Origin: Pseudotabrizicola sp.
GTDB lineage: Bacteria; Pseudomonadota; Alphaproteobacteria; Rhodobacterales; Rhodobacteraceae
Assembly (NCBI RefSeq): GCF_030656345.1
Contig: NZ_JAUSNR010000015.1
Coordinates: 62,001-126,000 of the forward strand
Length of the DNA stretch: 64,000 bases
Direction of reading: 5' to 3'
Position numbers and translations under genes: made by a program. A model generated the notes under the pieces. That model had not been told where the DNA came from. It did no database searches and saw only the letters and a program-made list of their open reading frames with translations. This document shows, one piece after another, positions 6,969 to 18,426 of this stretch (positions are counted from its first letter, which is position 1; each line of letters opens with the position of its first letter).

Positions 6969-9656
6969 TCAGGAACCGCGTGACGAAGCGGGCGGCGGCG
7001 TGACAAGGGTGGCAACCATGGCGTTTTCCGATGCGTGCGGGAACGCGTGCGTGGCTTCAAACGCGCTCTCGGTCCCGGGCGCCGCAGCACCCGGCATGGA
7101 CGCGTCTTCACCAGAACCGACACAGCGCCGCAGTTGAGCGGCCAGTTCGGCACCGCTCTGAAAACGATCGGCGGGCGACTTGGCCAGGGCGCGTTCGAGC
7201 ACGTCGGCCAGGGCTTGCGACAGATCGGGCCGCAAGCTGCGCACGCTGGGTGCGGGCTGGTTGGCGATCTGGTACATCAGGGCGGCCATGGAGTCGCCCT
7301 TGAGTGGGAGGCTGCCGGTGAGCAACTGGAACAGCATCACGCCCAGCGAATAAAGGTCGGAACGGCCGTCCACGTGCAGTCCGGCGAGCTGCTCGGGCGA
7401 CATGAAACTGGGTGTGCCCAGCACCATGCCGGTCTTGGTCTTGCTCGACCCGGTGATGCGCGCGATGCCGAAGTCTGTGACCTTGACCGACTGGGTCGCG
7501 GCATCAAACATCACGTTGGCAGGTTTGATGTCGCGGTGCACAACCTGCTGGCGATGGGCATGTTCCAGCGCCAGCGCCACTTGCTCTCCGATGCTCAGAA
7601 CGGTGGCCACCGGCAACAGGTTGCCCGGGCGCGAATACTCCACAAGATCACGTCCCGGCAGGAACTCCATGGCGATGAAGGCGAGGTCGTGCTCTTCGCC
7701 CGCGTCGAAGATGGTGACGATGTTGGGGTGCTGCAGGCGGCCCGCGGTTTCGGCCTCGCGGAAGAACCGTTCGCGCACATCGACCAGCTCGGAGCCTTCG
7801 AATTCGGCGCTCAGCGCCAGCGTCTTGATGGCCACCGTACGGCCGATTTTCGGATCGCATCCCTGATAGACCACGCCCATCGCGCCCTTGCCGAGCTCTT
7901 TTTCCACCTGATAACGGCCGAGCATGGGTTTTTCCACACCGCCGTTGTCCAGCAGCAGGGTGCCACCTGGATGCGCCGAGCCGCCGCCCAGCACCACCGT
8001 TTCCGACAGATTCTTCGCCCGCTTCAAGCGTCGCTGCACATCGGCGTCGTTGCGGTCGAGCTTGGCCATGTGCTCGTAAACCGCCTCGGCCTTGTTGAAC
8101 TGGCGTTTGCGCTCGAAATCGAGTGCCAGGTGCTTGAGGTTGTCCATCAGCGCGTCGCTGAAGGGCACGCGGCGCATGCGGTCAAACGCCATGTCGAGCT
8201 GGCCCTGGCCCTGCAGCGCCAGGCCCATCATGCGGTTGGTCTCGGCCGACTCCTCATCGGACTTGGTCTTGCCCGCCTCGGTGACGAGGAAGCGGCGCGT
8301 GGTAAGTGCGAGGTGCCCGATCAGCAGGAGCGACGCCGGGAACACCAGCGGAAGCCACGTGGCCGCGACCGACAACAGCCCGAACTCGGCACCCAGCAAG
8401 GCCACGAAGAGCGCGGCGGTGCAAGCCGCACCGGCGGCCGCCGACAGGCGGGGCAGCAGCCACACGATGTAGCCCGCGATCAGCAACAAGGCCGCGAGCA
8501 CCGCGTAGCCGCCCCAAAGCGGCTGCACGATGTGGTGGTTGCTCAGGATGCTGGAGGTGATGTGGGCCAGGATGGCGGCGGGCGACATGGCCGCCGACAC
8601 CGGCGTGGTGAACAGGGTGCCCACACCCGCGGCGGTGGCGCCGATGATCACGATCTTGTCGGCGTATTTGCTGGCCGGAATGCGGCCGGAGAGCACGTCG
8701 TAGAACGAGTCCACCGCAAACGCCGGCTTGCCGTCGCGGTCGGGATAGAACTGCGGCAGCAGGCGGGCTGCGCTGTCGGTCGGGATCACGCTGCGGCCGA
8801 GCTGCACGCCTTCGCCGGGCAACAGCTGCATGTCTTTGGCTGTGAGGTTCAGGCTGTTCGCGGCAATGGCCAGGGCCATGGACGGCACGGCGAAGCCATC
8901 AAACTGAACCAGCAAGCCTTCTTGGCGCACAGCGCCATCCACATCGGGCAGCTGGTTGAGGTGCCCCACGGCCCAGGCCGCTTCGCCAATGGCGGGCAGT
9001 GGTTGCTGCGAACGCAGCGCCGGCACACCCAAGGCCGAGTTGTCCGCAACGGCGCTGCGCTGGGCAAATGCCGGCAAAGGCTGATCCACACGCCCCTGGG
9101 GTTCACCCAGTTCGAACACCGATGGCACGATCACGTTGCCCGCGCGCGCCATGCTGGCCACCAGACGGGCGTCGGAGTCGAGTTGCCGTTCGGCCTGGCC
9201 GATAAACCCCAGCAGGCGCTGGCGGCCCTGGTCGCCCAGATCGGTCAATGGCGCGCTGCCGGTCTGAGATCCATCGAGCAAACCGCGCAGCTCGCGCAGT
9301 TGCACCAGGCCGCGGTCGGTCTGGGGTTCGAAGAAAAAGGCGGTGTGCGCCACGGTTTTGGCACCCGCCGCGCCGAGCTGGTCGATCAGCTGGGCGTGCA
9401 CCTCGCGCGGCCAGGGCCAGCGGCCGATGTTGGCCACGCTCTGGTCGTCGATGGCGATGACCGCGATGCGGTCGCTGGGCAGGCGGCTGGTCTGCGTGCT
9501 GGCCAGGTCGTAAAAGCGACGTTCCAGACCGCTGAAAAAATCGGTGGCCGCGTTCAAGGTGACAACCGCGAGCACAACGGCCAGGCCCATGGCCGCGTCG
9601 GAGCGCCACAAGGGGCGCTTGCGCTTGGGCCGGTTCGGGCGTTGGCTGGTGGACAC
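6969..9656 (-). CDS. CHASE2 receptor-type Ser/Thr protein kinase
   Basis: An 895-residue kinase with the sensor in front of the catalytic domain. A membrane helix (about 21-38) and an extracytoplasmic CHASE2 domain (about 45-375, with AIDDQSVANIGRWPWPRE) precede three membrane helices (about 380-455). A TPR-like helical linker (480-550) follows, then a complete Hanks-type kinase domain (580-845). Key residues are the glycine loop LGKGAMG (588-594), Lys611, HRD (707-709) with Asn714, DFG (728-730) and SPE (753-755). The topology resembles CHASE2 cyclases, with the output domain swapped for a kinase. It is the first gene of the run kinase-phosphatase-FHA-CHASE2-phosphodiesterase. The ligand is unknown. 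Confidence 0.93.
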   Translation of the reverse strand: MSTSQRPNRPKRKRPLWRSDAAMGLAVVLAVVTLNAATDFFSGLERRFYDLASTQTSRLPSDRIAVIAIDDQSVANIGRWPWPREVHAQLIDQLGAAGAKTVAHTAFFFEPQTDRGLVQLRELRGLLDGSQTGSAPLTDLGDQGRQRLLGFIGQAERQLDSDARLVASMARAGNVIVPSVFELGEPQGRVDQPLPAFAQRSAVADNSALGVPALRSQQPLPAIGEAAWAVGHLNQLPDVDGAVRQEGLLVQFDGFAVPSMALAIAANSLNLTAKDMQLLPGEGVQLGRSVIPTDSAARLLPQFYPDRDGKPAFAVDSFYDVLSGRIPASKYADKIVIIGATAAGVGTLFTTPVSAAMSPAAILAHITSSILSNHHIVQPLWGGYAVLAALLLIAGYIVWLLPRLSAAAGAACTAALFVALLGAEFGLLSVAATWLPLVFPASLLLIGHLALTTRRFLVTEAGKTKSDEESAETNRMMGLALQGQGQLDMAFDRMRRVPFSDALMDNLKHLALDFERKRQFNKAEAVYEHMAKLDRNDADVQRRLKRAKNLSETVVLGGGSAHPGGTLLLDNGGVEKPMLGRYQVEKELGKGAMGVVYQGCDPKIGRTVAIKTLALSAEFEGSELVDVRERFFREAETAGRLQHPNIVTIFDAGEEHDLAFIAMEFLPGRDLVEYSRPGNLLPVATVLSIGEQVALALEHAHRQQVVHRDIKPANVMFDAATQSVKVTDFGIARITGSSKTKTGMVLGTPSFMSPEQLAGLHVDGRSDLYSLGVMLFQLLTGSLPLKGDSMAALMYQIANQPAPSVRSLRPDLSQALADVLERALAKSPADRFQSGAELAAQLRRCVGSGEDASMPGAAAPGTESAFEATHAFPHASENAMVATLVTPPPASSRGS

Positions 9657-9834
9657 GGATGGAGGACCGGGTTGGTTTCAATGCGGGCGGTCGAGCTCGC
9701 ATTGAAACGCGGCCCTGCAAGACTCATCGGGTGTCAGCGGCAGGCATTGAACCCAAGATGTTGCATTTTGTTTCACGCTCGACTCCGAGAGCAAGCGTTT
9801 ATGTGTGTTTGAGGCCGAACACAAACACCGGACG

Positions 9835-9860
9835 AAAAAAAGGCAACGCAAGCGTTGCCT
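9835..9860 (-). terminator. Terminator of sucCD
   Basis: A 9-bp stem AGGCAACGC / GCGTTGCCT with an AA loop, followed on the minus strand by seven T residues. It lies 25 nt beyond the sucD stop, and no gene starts between it and the kinase gene beyond. Confidence 0.85.
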
Positions 9861-9884
9861 TTGTCACGTCAGCCCAGGGCTGCT

Positions 9885-10778
9885 TTACAGCTGGGCTTTG
9901 AGCAGCTTGCCCAGCTCGGACGGGTTGCGCGTGATGATGAAGCCCGACTCTTCCATGATCGCAAGCTTGGCATCAGCCGTGTCGGCGCCGCCGGAGATCA
10001 GCGCACCGGCGTGGCCCATGCGCTTTCCGGGAGGGGCGGTCACACCGGCGATGAAGCCGACGATGGGCTTCTTCATGTTCGCCTTGCACCACATGGCAGC
10101 TTCGGCTTCGTCCGGGCCACCGATCTCGCCGATCATGATCACGGCGTCGGTGTCGGGATCGTCGTTGAACGCTTGCATCACATCGATGTGCTTGAGGCCG
10201 TTGATGGGGTCGCCACCAATGCCGACGGCACTCGACTGGCCCAGACCCACTTCGGTCAGCATGGCCACGGCTTCATAGGTCAGCGTGCCGGAGCGCGAGA
10301 CCACGCCGATGCGGCCCTTGCGGTGGATGTGGCCGGGCATGATGCCGATCTTGATCTCGTCGGGCGTGATCAGGCCGGGGCAGTTCGGGCCCAGCAGCAG
10401 GGTCTTCTTGCCGCCAGCGGCTTCCTTGGCCTTCATGCGGTTGCGCACTTCGAGCATGTCCTTGACCGGGATGCCTTCGGTGATGCAGATCGCCAGATCC
10501 AGGTCGGCTTCAACGGCTTCCCAGATGGCCGCAGCGGCGCCTGCGGGCGGCACGTAGATCACCGACACGGTGGCGCCGGTTTGCGACGCGGCTTCCTTCA
10601 CCGAGGCGTAGATCGGGATGTTGAAGATCGACTCGCCGGCCTTCTTCGGGTTCACGCCGGCCACGAAGGCGTTTTTGCCGTTCGCGTATTCCTGGCACTT
10701 TTCGGTGTGGAACTGACCGGTCTTGCCGGTGATGCCCTGGGTGATGACCTTGGTGTCTTTGTTGATGTAGATCGACAT
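9885..10778 (-). CDS. sucD: Succinate-CoA ligase, alpha subunit
   Basis: A 297-residue alpha subunit of succinyl-CoA synthetase, the TCA-cycle enzyme that couples succinyl-CoA cleavage to nucleotide triphosphate formation. The N-terminus holds the CoA-binding Rossmann fold (GITGKTGQFHTEKC), and the C-terminal part has the active-site histidine that is phosphorylated (GHAGALISGG). Length is normal. AGGAAG precedes the ATG. It follows sucC on the same strand after 53 nt and ends in a strong terminator, so the two form a simple operon. Confidence 0.98.
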   Translation of the reverse strand: MSIYINKDTKVITQGITGKTGQFHTEKCQEYANGKNAFVAGVNPKKAGESIFNIPIYASVKEAASQTGATVSVIYVPPAGAAAAIWEAVEADLDLAICITEGIPVKDMLEVRNRMKAKEAAGGKKTLLLGPNCPGLITPDEIKIGIMPGHIHRKGRIGVVSRSGTLTYEAVAMLTEVGLGQSSAVGIGGDPINGLKHIDVMQAFNDDPDTDAVIMIGEIGGPDEAEAAMWCKANMKKPIVGFIAGVTAPPGKRMGHAGALISGGADTADAKLAIMEESGFIITRNPSELGKLLKAQL

Positions 10779-10831
10779 GGTGTTCTTCCTAGTCAGTTGA
10801 GGACAGAGCTAAAGGTCTGTCCCCAAGGTCA

Positions 10832-11992
<1,161 letters not shown>

Positions 11993-12089
11993 GAGGACTC
12001 TCTCAAGAATGGATAGAGGGATCGTCGACCGATCCGCATCGGGTGGTCGAAAGAGTGGCACTGAAAAACAGCAACCGGTAACTGTATCA

Positions 12090-12104
12090 TGGTGCATTGC
12101 ACCA
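12090..12104. promoter_or_regulatory. Perfect dyad TGGTGCA-T-TGCACCA in the sucC/argC divergent region
   Basis: A 15-nt perfect inverted repeat about 100 nt upstream of sucC and 80 nt upstream of argC. It uses the same GCACCA half-site found in NtrC boxes, but the halves face the other way and are separated by one base. It is a plausible operator for either gene; the protein that would bind it is unknown. Confidence 0.45.
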
Positions 12105-12182
12105 AAATCGCGCGCCGGCAACCGCCAGCGACCGCGATTGTTGGCCGCTCTCCTGAACCCACACTGACAAGGCGGACCAGCC

Positions 12183-13094
12183 ATGGCCAAGGTTTTCATC
12201 GACGGCGAAGCCGGCACCACCGGCTTGCAGATTCGCGAGCGGCTGCAGCGCATGCCCGCCATTGAAATGGTGAGCATCGCTTCCGAGCGCCGCAAGGACC
12301 CGGCCGCCAAACGCGAACTCATGGCCCAGGTCGATCTGGTCATCCTGTGCCTGCACGACGACGCCGCGCGCGAATCGGTGGCCATGATCGATGCGATGGT
12401 CGGCCACCAGCCCAAGATCATCGACGCCTCCACGGCGCACCGCACGGCGCCGGGCTGGGTGTTCGGGTTTCCTGAACTCGCAGCCGATCAGCGCCAGGCC
12501 GTGGTGAACGCCAACCGCGTGGCCAACCCGGGCTGCTACGCCAGCGGCGCCATCGCCATGCTGCGCCCCCTGATCGACGCGGGTGTGCTGCCCGCCGATC
12601 ACCCGGTCTGCCTTCCCGCCGTGAGCGGCTATTCGGGCGGCGGTCGCGCCATGATCGAGGCCTACGAGAAGGGCGAAGCCCCGGCTTTCGAGCTCTACGC
12701 GCTGGGTCTGCAGCACAAGCACATTCCGGAAATCATGGCCTACACAGGGCTCACACGCCGCCCCATCTTCATCCCGGCGGTGGGCAATTTCGAGCAGGGC
12801 ATGCTGGTCGAGTTGCCACTGCACCTGGACACCTTGCCGGGTCAGTCGACGCTGGCCGATCTGCACGCCGTCTACGCCAGGCATTACGCAGGCAGCGACT
12901 GGGTGAGCGCCGAGCCGGCGACCGACAGCGGCAAGCTCGACGCTCTGGCCTTGAACGACTCCAACAAGCTGGAGATCCGCGTGTTCGGCAATGAGGCCGC
13001 CCACCACGCCGTGGTGGTGGCCCGGCTGGACAACCTGGGCAAAGGCGCCAGCGGCGCAGCGGTTCAAAACCTGAAACTGATGCTCGGGCTTTAA
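12183..13094 (+). CDS. argC: N-acetyl-gamma-glutamyl-phosphate reductase, short form
   Basis: A 303-residue NADPH-dependent reductase of arginine synthesis that makes N-acetylglutamate semialdehyde from the acyl phosphate. It is the short ArgC type: dinucleotide-binding GEAGTTG at 8-14, catalytic Cys118 in NPGCYASG, substrate loop HRTAPGW, and HKHIPEI carrying the catalytic histidine. It stands alone rather than in an arg operon, as is common in this lineage. Its TAA overlaps the recX stop by a few bases in convergent orientation, leaving no room for a separate terminator. Confidence 0.97.
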   Translation: MAKVFIDGEAGTTGLQIRERLQRMPAIEMVSIASERRKDPAAKRELMAQVDLVILCLHDDAARESVAMIDAMVGHQPKIIDASTAHRTAPGWVFGFPELAADQRQAVVNANRVANPGCYASGAIAMLRPLIDAGVLPADHPVCLPAVSGYSGGGRAMIEAYEKGEAPAFELYALGLQHKHIPEIMAYTGLTRRPIFIPAVGNFEQGMLVELPLHLDTLPGQSTLADLHAVYARHYAGSDWVSAEPATDSGKLDALALNDSNKLEIRVFGNEAAHHAVVVARLDNLGKGASGAAVQNLKLMLGL

Positions 13095-13552
13095 AGACCC
13101 GCGTCGTCGTCCTCGGCGCCCTGCACCACGCGCCGGATCGCTTCACCGCCAAAGCCCCGCGAGGCGAGGAACCGCATCTGCTTGCCGCGCTCGGCCAGGT
13201 CGGCTGGCGGCTGGCCGAACTTCTTGCGCCAGACCTCGCGGGCGCGCGCCACCTCGGTGACTTGCAGATCCGCAACCGCTTGCGCCACGGCCTCGGGGTT
13301 CAGGCCCTTGGCCTGCAATTCCTGGCGCACGCGGGAAGCGCCGAGCTTCACTGAGCGCTGATGCACCACCGATTCGAGGACACGCTGTTCGTCGATGAAG
13401 CCCTTGGCCTCCAGCTCGTCCAGCGCTTTGGCCAGCTCGCCGGGCTCGGTTTCATGCTGGTGCAACTTGCGCTGCAATTCGGCGCGCGAGTGTTCGCGGC
13501 CCGAAAGCAGGCGCAGGGCGCGGCCTTTGATGGAAATCTGGTTGAAGCCCAT
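13091..13552 (-). CDS. recX: RecX, regulatory protein of RecA
   Basis: A 153-residue, almost wholly helical protein of the RecX family, which binds RecA filaments and limits their activity. Characteristic pieces are the N-terminal [22 protein letters not shown], the central [20 protein letters not shown] and the C-terminal [12 protein letters not shown]. The ATG at 13552 ([10 protein letters not shown]) is the conserved start. It lies downstream of recA on the same strand, the usual arrangement. The 133-nt gap between them contains a GC-rich repeat that could lower recX expression relative to recA. Confidence 0.94.
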   Translation of the reverse strand: MGFNQISIKGRALRLLSGREHSRAELQRKLHQHETEPGELAKALDELEAKGFIDEQRVLESVVHQRSVKLGASRVRQELQAKGLNPEAVAQAVADLQVTEVARAREVWRKKFGQPPADLAERGKQMRFLASRGFGGEAIRRVVQGAEDDDAGL

Positions 13553-13573
13553 GTCAGGACCTCCGCCAGGCCG

Positions 13574-13642
13574 TCCCAAGGAGGGCCAGCGCCCCCTCGG
13601 GGGGCAGCGACGACACGAAGTGCGGAGCGTGGGGGTTCATTG
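13574..13642. repeat. Dispersed intergenic repeat of the Comamonadaceae type
   Basis: The recA-recX gap contains GCGCCCCCTCGGGGGGCAGC (a C5/G5 hairpin) followed by GAAGTGCGGAGCGTGGGGG. From memory, close variants of this element are scattered between genes in Acidovorax and Hydrogenophaga-like genomes. Only one copy is seen in this window, so the repeat status rests on recollection. Confidence 0.5.
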
Positions 13643-13685
13643 CGTCACACGCTCACGGCTGCGGTCGCGGCCGCGAGCGCCATCC

Positions 13686-14801
<1,116 letters not shown>

Positions 14802-14856
14802 GGGGGCTCCTGGGCTGGTTGGAAGGGTTGGCCAGACCTGTGTGGTTGTGTACAGG

Positions 14857-14872
14857 CTGGATGCTTGAACAG
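14857..14872. promoter_or_regulatory. LexA (SOS) box of recA
   Basis: CTGG-N8-ACAG, one mismatch from the CTGT-N8-ACAG consensus of beta- and gammaproteobacterial LexA. It is placed 55-70 nt upstream of the recA start. recA is a standard LexA target, so position and sequence agree. Confidence 0.75.
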
Positions 14873-14936
14873 CAGTTTACAGGCGCATTGAAATCAAACC
14901 ATTCGATATTTGGTCAGTTTGCCTTACTATTTGTAC

Positions 14937-15464
14937 ATGGTCGACAGCATCCCCGAATCCCCCGCCGAACCCGATGACCGCTGGCGCGGCGGCCACCTGG
15001 GCCGGCTGATGGGCCTGGCGCTGCGGCGCTTCGACGAGCGTGTGCTCAGCCTGATGGCGCACGACGTCAACGTGCCGCTGGCGCTCTCGCACCTGGCCGC
15101 ACGCGCGCAGGTGGGCGCGGCCCACATCCACATCACGCGCCACCTCGGCCTGCACGGCTCGCGCCTGACCGAGCTGGCCCACCAGGCCGGCATGAGCAAG
15201 CAGGCCATGGGCGATCTGGTGACACAGTGCGAGGCTTGGGGCCTGGTGCGCCGCGAGCCCGACCCGCGCGATGCGCGCGCGCGGCGCATCATCTTCACCG
15301 ACACCGGCCTGCTCTGGCTGGACGCGTTTCGCACAGCGGTGGCGCAGGCCGAAGCCGAGTTCCGCTCACAGGTGGGCGACGCGGTGGCCACGGTGGTGGC
15401 GCTGGGTCTGGAAGCCTACGGATCGGAAGCCCCCGGTGCACGCGCGGCCGTGCCGCCCCGGTGA
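14937..15464 (+). CDS. MarR-family transcriptional regulator
   Basis: A 175-residue winged-helix regulator. The helix-turn-helix and wing are visible in LGLHGSRLTELAHQAGMSKQAMGDLVTQCEAWGLVRREPDPRDARARRIIFTDTG in the expected order, and Asp-Pro-Arg-Asp-x-Arg in the wing is typical of MarR. The helices that follow would form the dimer interface. An in-frame TTG at 14910 could add nine residues; the ATG at 14937 is preferred. It faces away from recA and has no linked target gene, so the regulon cannot be named. Confidence 0.88.
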   Translation: MVDSIPESPAEPDDRWRGGHLGRLMGLALRRFDERVLSLMAHDVNVPLALSHLAARAQVGAAHIHITRHLGLHGSRLTELAHQAGMSKQAMGDLVTQCEAWGLVRREPDPRDARARRIIFTDTGLLWLDAFRTAVAQAEAEFRSQVGDAVATVVALGLEAYGSEAPGARAAVPPR

Positions 15465-15590
15465 AACCCTGCCATTCAAGCCACTGCGGCACCGTGGTAT
15501 GCGACCTAAAATGACTTTGCCTTGAACGCTGCGTGCCCCCGCGCAGCGGCCCCATAACAACGCGGCCCGATCAGCCCAGGAGACTTCACC

Positions 15591-16265
15591 ATGCGCATCC
15601 TGATTGCAGAAGACGACCAGGTTCTGGCAGACGGCTTGTTGCGCAGCCTGCGCGCGGCCGGGGCTGCGGTGGACCACGTGTCCAGCGGCAGCGAGGCCGA
15701 TGCGGCGCTCATGACCAACAACGAATTCGACTTGTTGATCCTCGACCTCGGTCTGCCGAAACTGCACGGCCTGGAGGTGCTCAAGCGGCTGCGCTCGCGC
15801 GGCTCTGCGCTGCCGGTGCTGGTGCTCACCGCGGCCGACAGCATCGAAGAACGCGTGAAGGGCCTGGACTATGGCGCAGACGACTACATGGCCAAGCCGT
15901 TCTCGCTGCAAGAGCTGGAAGCACGGGTGCGCGCACTCACCCGTCGCGGCATGGGCGGCAGCACCAACACCATCCGACACGGTCCGCTCGAGTACGACCA
16001 GGCCGGCCGCGTGGCCACCATCGACGGCAAGATGGTCGAACTCTCGGCGCGTGAACTCGGCCTGCTCGAAGTGCTGCTGCAGCGCGCCGGGCGCCTGGTG
16101 AGCAAGGACCAGCTGGTCGAGCGGCTGTGTGAGTGGGGCGAAGAAGTGAGCAACAACGCGATCGAGGTCTACATCCACCGGCTGCGCAAGAAGATCGAAA
16201 AAGGTCCGATCCGCATCGCCACGGTGCGCGGCCTGGGCTACTGCCTTGAAAAAATCCCCAGCTGA
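15591..16265 (+). CDS. OmpR-family response regulator (TctD/QseB-like)
   Basis: A 224-residue two-component response regulator. The receiver domain has the acidic pair Glu7-Asp8-Asp9, the phosphoacceptor Asp52 and Lys102 in AKPFS. The C-terminal winged-helix DNA-binding domain contains VELSARELGLLEVLL and the recognition region NAIEVYIHRLRKKIE. The histidine kinase gene follows at once on the same strand. A small hairpin (CGCTGCG...CGCAGCG, 15527-15548) lies in the leader. No transported substrate or target gene is adjacent, so the signal is open. Confidence 0.94.
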   Translation: MRILIAEDDQVLADGLLRSLRAAGAAVDHVSSGSEADAALMTNNEFDLLILDLGLPKLHGLEVLKRLRSRGSALPVLVLTAADSIEERVKGLDYGADDYMAKPFSLQELEARVRALTRRGMGGSTNTIRHGPLEYDQAGRVATIDGKMVELSARELGLLEVLLQRAGRLVSKDQLVERLCEWGEEVSNNAIEVYIHRLRKKIEKGPIRIATVRGLGYCLEKIPS

Positions 16266-16317
16266 CGGTCGGGTCTTCAGCGAACCGCTGCCGCCGGTGG
16301 AAAGCCGGTCGGCACCC

Positions 16318-17760
16318 ATGCCCTTCGGGCTGTTCCAGCGCGAACAGCGCAGCCTGTTCGGCGAGATCCTGGACTGGATGCTCACGCCGCTGCTGCTGCT
16401 GTGGCCACTCTCGCTGGTGCTCACCTGGTTCGTCGCGCAAGGCATTGCCAGCAAGCCGTTCGACCGCGCGCTCGAGTTCAACCTGCAGGCGCTCACCCAG
16501 TTTGTGGTTCGGGAAAACGACAAGATCACTTTCAAGCTCAACGCACAGGCACGCGACCTGCTGCGCGCCGACGACAGCGACCTCGTGTACTACCAGGTGC
16601 TCGACCCCCGCGGAACGCTCATCAGCGGTGAGCTGGATTTCCCGCCGCCGCGCGACAACGAAGCGCCGGAGCCCGGGCGCGTGATGCTGCGCGACGACGT
16701 GGTCCGCGGCGACGAGGTGCGGGTGGCCTACACCTGGCTGGCGCGCAACGACCCGCAGCGCCTGGTGCTGATGCAGGTGGCCGAAACCAAGGGCAAACGA
16801 TCGACGCTGGCCGCCGAAATCGTCAAAGGCGTGATGGTGCCGCAGTTCGTGATCCTGCCGCTGGCGGTGCTGCTGGTGTGGCTGGCGCTGGTGCGCGGCA
16901 TCCGCCCGCTCAACGAACTGGAGCAACGCATCCGCGCGCGCAAGCCCGACGACCTGAGCCCGATCGAGGAGTCGTTCATCCCGCAAGAAGTGGCTCCGCT
17001 GGTGTCGTCGATCAACGACCTGCTGACGCGATTGAAGGCCTCTCTCACCACACAAAAACGGTTTCTGGCCGATGCCGCGCACCAGCTCAAGACACCGCTG
17101 GCGGGTCTGCGCATGCAGGCCGAACTGGCCCAACGCGAAACCGACCCGGTGGAGATCCGCGGCTCGCTGCAGCAGATTGCACGCTCCAGCGCACGCGCCA
17201 CACACACGGTGAACCAGCTGCTGGCGCTGGCCCGTGCCGAGACCACCGGCCGCACCCTGCCCAGCGCGCGCATCGACCTCGCCCGGCTGGTGCCCGACGT
17301 GGTGCAGGACTCGGTGCCGCGCGCGCTGGAGGCAGGCATCGACCTCGGCTTTGAAGGCCCGGACGACACGCCCGACGACTGCCTGATGGACGGCAATCCG
17401 ACGCTGTTGCAAGAGATGGTGCGCAACCTGGTGGACAACGCGATCCACTACACCGGGCAGGGCGGGGTGGTCACGGTGCGTGTGCTGCTGGACCGTTTCA
17501 GCGGCGTGCAGATCCTGCAGGTGGAAGACGACGGCCCGGGCATCCCGGAGAACGAGCGCGAGTTCGTGATGCAGCCGTTTTACCGGGCGCTGGGCACCAA
17601 CGTCGACGGCTCGGGCCTGGGCCTGGCGATCGTGCAGGAAATCGCCCAACAACACGGCGCTTCGGTGTCGATGGAAGATGCGCACCCGGAGCGCAGCCGC
17701 CGTGGACTGCGGGTGTCGGTGCGTTTCACACCGACCAAGCCACAGGTTCTGCGGGAATAA
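16318..17760 (+). CDS. Sensor histidine kinase (TctE-like)
   Basis: A 480-residue membrane kinase that partners the response regulator upstream. Two membrane helices (about 21-42 and 174-193) enclose a periplasmic sensor domain of the two-component-sensor N-terminal type. A HAMP-like linker leads to the dimerisation domain with phosphoacceptor His255 in DAAHQLKTPLAGLR. The ATPase domain has the N box (LVDNAIHYT), G1 (EDDGPGIP) and G2 (GSGLGLAIVQEIA). The ATG at 16318 is preferred; an in-frame TTG at 16246, inside the regulator gene, would add 24 residues and overlap it by 20 nt. Confidence 0.92.
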   Translation: MPFGLFQREQRSLFGEILDWMLTPLLLLWPLSLVLTWFVAQGIASKPFDRALEFNLQALTQFVVRENDKITFKLNAQARDLLRADDSDLVYYQVLDPRGTLISGELDFPPPRDNEAPEPGRVMLRDDVVRGDEVRVAYTWLARNDPQRLVLMQVAETKGKRSTLAAEIVKGVMVPQFVILPLAVLLVWLALVRGIRPLNELEQRIRARKPDDLSPIEESFIPQEVAPLVSSINDLLTRLKASLTTQKRFLADAAHQLKTPLAGLRMQAELAQRETDPVEIRGSLQQIARSSARATHTVNQLLALARAETTGRTLPSARIDLARLVPDVVQDSVPRALEAGIDLGFEGPDDTPDDCLMDGNPTLLQEMVRNLVDNAIHYTGQGGVVTVRVLLDRFSGVQILQVEDDGPGIPENEREFVMQPFYRALGTNVDGSGLGLAIVQEIAQQHGASVSMEDAHPERSRRGLRVSVRFTPTKPQVLRE

Positions 17761-17763
17761 CGC

Positions 17764-18411
17764 TCAGGCGGCTTTGTACACGTTGAGCTGCAACTTCTCG
17801 CGCTCGATCGCGCGGGCCACGCCGGGCAATTCGGCGAAGCGCTGCACCAGCTCCCACGTGGCCGGGAAATCGGCCGGGTTGATGCCGGCGTAGCCGCCCC
17901 AGCGCAGCAGCGTGAGCGCATACGCATCGAGCGCGCCGGGTCGCGCGCCCACCATCCAGGGAGCGGCTTTCGCAGCCAGGGCTTCGATCTCGCCCAGCAG
18001 CTCACGGTAACGCGCTGCGCCGAAGTCGCGGATGGCTTTCTGCGCGGCTTCGTCGTCGGTGAACTTCTGCGGCATGAACACGTGGGTGAACGTGGGGTGC
18101 ACCGTGTTGTTCATCCAGGTCAGCACCTGCAGGGCACGGGCGCGCTCCAGGCCGGCCGGCGGCAGGATGCCGGCCATGGGCAACTTTTCGTCCAGGTACA
18201 ACAGGATGGCCACGATCTGCGTGATGACCTCGTCGCCATCGACCAGCACCGGCACCTGGCCGCGCGGGTTCAGCGCCAGATACTCGGGCGCTCGCTGCTC
18301 ACCTTTGTGCAGCTTCACCATCGATGGCTCGAATTCGACATTGGCCAGCTCGAGCATGGCGTGCGGCACGAAGGAGCAGGCACCGGGGGCGAAATACAGT
18401 TTCAGGCTCAT
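17764..18411 (-). CDS. Glutathione S-transferase, beta/bacterial type
   Basis: A 215-residue cytosolic protein. The thioredoxin-like N-terminal domain starts MSLKLYFAPGACSFVPHAML, in which the Cys or Ser near residue 12 is the usual catalytic region. It has the cis-proline motif GQVPVLVDGD and the glutathione-contacting TQIVAILLYLDE. A helical C-terminal domain follows. The substrate is not predictable. It converges tail-to-tail with the histidine kinase gene and lies just downstream of topB on the same strand, with only 15 nt between. Confidence 0.93.
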   Translation of the reverse strand: MSLKLYFAPGACSFVPHAMLELANVEFEPSMVKLHKGEQRAPEYLALNPRGQVPVLVDGDEVITQIVAILLYLDEKLPMAGILPPAGLERARALQVLTWMNNTVHPTFTHVFMPQKFTDDEAAQKAIRDFGAARYRELLGEIEALAAKAAPWMVGARPGALDAYALTLLRWGGYAGINPADFPATWELVQRFAELPGVARAIEREKLQLNVYKAA

Positions 18412-18426
18412 GGGTTTGTCTCTTTT

